A stretch of DNA of 64,000 nt, taken from assembly GCF_030864005.1 (NCBI RefSeq), contig NZ_CP132976.1:3100001-3164000 (forward strand). The letters are read 5' to 3'. The DNA comes from Achromobacter seleniivolatilans. GTDB taxonomy: Bacteria; Pseudomonadota; Gammaproteobacteria; Burkholderiales; Burkholderiaceae_B. Position 1 is the first letter of the stretch. Each line of letters starts with the position of its first letter. Of this stretch, positions 63,362 through 64,000 are shown piece by piece. The translations under genes were made by a program, and so were the position numbers. Below the pieces are notes generated by a model. That model made no database searches and was not told the origin of the DNA. It was given only the letters and a program-made list of their open reading frames with translations.

Positions 63362-64000
63362 GCATCCGGCTTAGTTATTCACTGAGAGCCCGGCTGCTTT
63401 TCTTTCTGTTGGCCGCCATCGCGGTCGGCGCGCTGGTGCAAGGCGCAATTGCCTACCGCAGCACACTCGCGCAAGCCGACGATATTTTTGATTCGCTGTT
63501 GCAACGCACTGCCCTATCGCTCGGTACGGGCGACGGGCTGCTCAGCACCGGCCCGCGCCATGCCCTGGGGGCAGGTTCGCCGGTCGCAGACGACCTGATC
63601 ATCCAGATATGGACGCCCGACGGCGTACGCGTTTTCAATTCGCGTTCGCGACGGCCGCTGCCCGATCAGATCGTGCTTGGGTTTTCCGACGTGAAAATGG
63701 AAGGCATCACCTATCGCGTCTATTCGCTGGCGACGCCCTTTCAGGTCATCCAGGTCGCGCAAGACATGGACGTGCGTAAGAACATGGCCCGCGCCCTCGC
63801 CCTGCGCACCATCGCCCCCATTGCCGCGGCGGCGCCGCTGCTCATGCTGATCATCTGGTGCGTGGTCAGCTGGTCATTGCGGCCCGTCAAACGCGCGCGC
63901 GCCCAGGTGGCTGCGCGCCAACCCGAAGATCTTTCCCCCGTCAATGTGCAAGGCCTGCCCGACGAGATCCGCCCGCTGATCCAGGAGCTGAACCTGCTGC
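63358..64000 (+). CDS. Sensor histidine kinase, N-terminal part (truncated by the window)
   Basis: The ATG at 63358 starts inside the regulator stop. The 214 visible codons give a short cytoplasmic N-terminus, a first membrane helix (LLFFLLAAIAVGALVQGAI, residues ~13-31), a ~125-aa periplasmic sensor region, a second helix (IAPIAAAAPLLMLIIWCVV) and the start of a HAMP linker (LRPVKRARAQVAAR). This is the QseC/PmrB-type layout; the dimerisation and ATPase domains lie beyond the window. Confidence 0.93.
   Translation, partial: MSIRLSYSLRARLLFFLLAAIAVGALVQGAIAYRSTLAQADDIFDSLLQRTALSLGTGDGLLSTGPRHALGAGSPVADDLIIQIWTPDGVRVFNSRSRRPLPDQIVLGFSDVKMEGITYRVYSLATPFQVIQVAQDMDVRKNMARALALRTIAPIAAAAPLLMLIIWCVVSWSLRPVKRARAQVAARQPEDLSPVNVQGLPDEIRPLIQELNLL

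Overview
The window reads as a stretch of a GC-rich betaproteobacterial chromosome, most likely Alcaligenaceae (Achromobacter/Bordetella type). The reasons are the gene orders rpsF-priB-rpsR-rplI-dnaB and rimP-nusA-infB-rbfA-truB-typA, a Bug/TctC solute-binding protein beside an IclR regulator, very large IF2 and RluB proteins with low-complexity extensions, and the general codon style. The genus is inferred from remembered gene content, not from a search. Nothing looks like a prophage, integron, insertion sequence or CRISPR array; it is core chromosome with a few accessory catabolic islands.

Layout. 1-9 kb: small hypotheticals (one Nif11-like), a YhiN-type flavoprotein, an initiator tRNA, a MocR regulator-DedA pair, an AsnC-type regulator, a lipoprotein and a PdxA2-type dehydrogenase. 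9-14 kb: a bile-acid/sodium symporter-like permease, then the leftward ribosomal/primosomal operon ending in an odd kinase-fold gene that overlaps dnaB. 14-19 kb: DUF817, zinc-independent GTP cyclohydrolase FolE2, and the isoprenoid block xseB-ispA-dxs. 19-22.6 kb: IclR/Bug pair and an acyltransferase. 22.8-31.8 kb: a Rieske oxygenase, then a 2-aminoethylphosphonate (AEP) locus: a leftward operon of transporter ATPase, fused permease, phosphonoacetaldehyde hydrolase, binding protein and FAD oxidoreductase, with a divergent LysR regulator plus an HD-domain oxygenase. No PhnW aminotransferase is present in the window. 31.8-46 kb: sulfurtransferase, EamA permease, HtpX, L-serine deaminase, Na/Pi cotransporter, dienelactone hydrolase, ZIP metal permease, DNA polymerase I, LOG protein, AbgB-like peptidase, LysR and a tautomerase.

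46-58 kb: the translation/transcription operon rimP-nusA-infB-rbfA-truB-typA, then scpB-rluB and a second, identical initiator tRNA. 58.7-62 kb: a LysR regulator and two COG0523 (CobW-type) GTPases behind a Zur-like box. 62-64 kb: divergent tRNA-Asn and tRNA-Thr(CGT), then a QseBC-like two-component system whose kinase runs off the window.

The observations most worth following are the PhnW-less AEP locus (FAD oxidoreductase plus PhnZ-like HD protein), a twice-occurring 39-nt element made of facing DnaA-box-like half sites, the kinase-fold protein lacking the catalytic aspartate in front of dnaB, the Zur-like box over the two CobW genes, helically phased repeats before the Rieske gene, and the oppositely charged tails of neighbouring ScpB and RluB.
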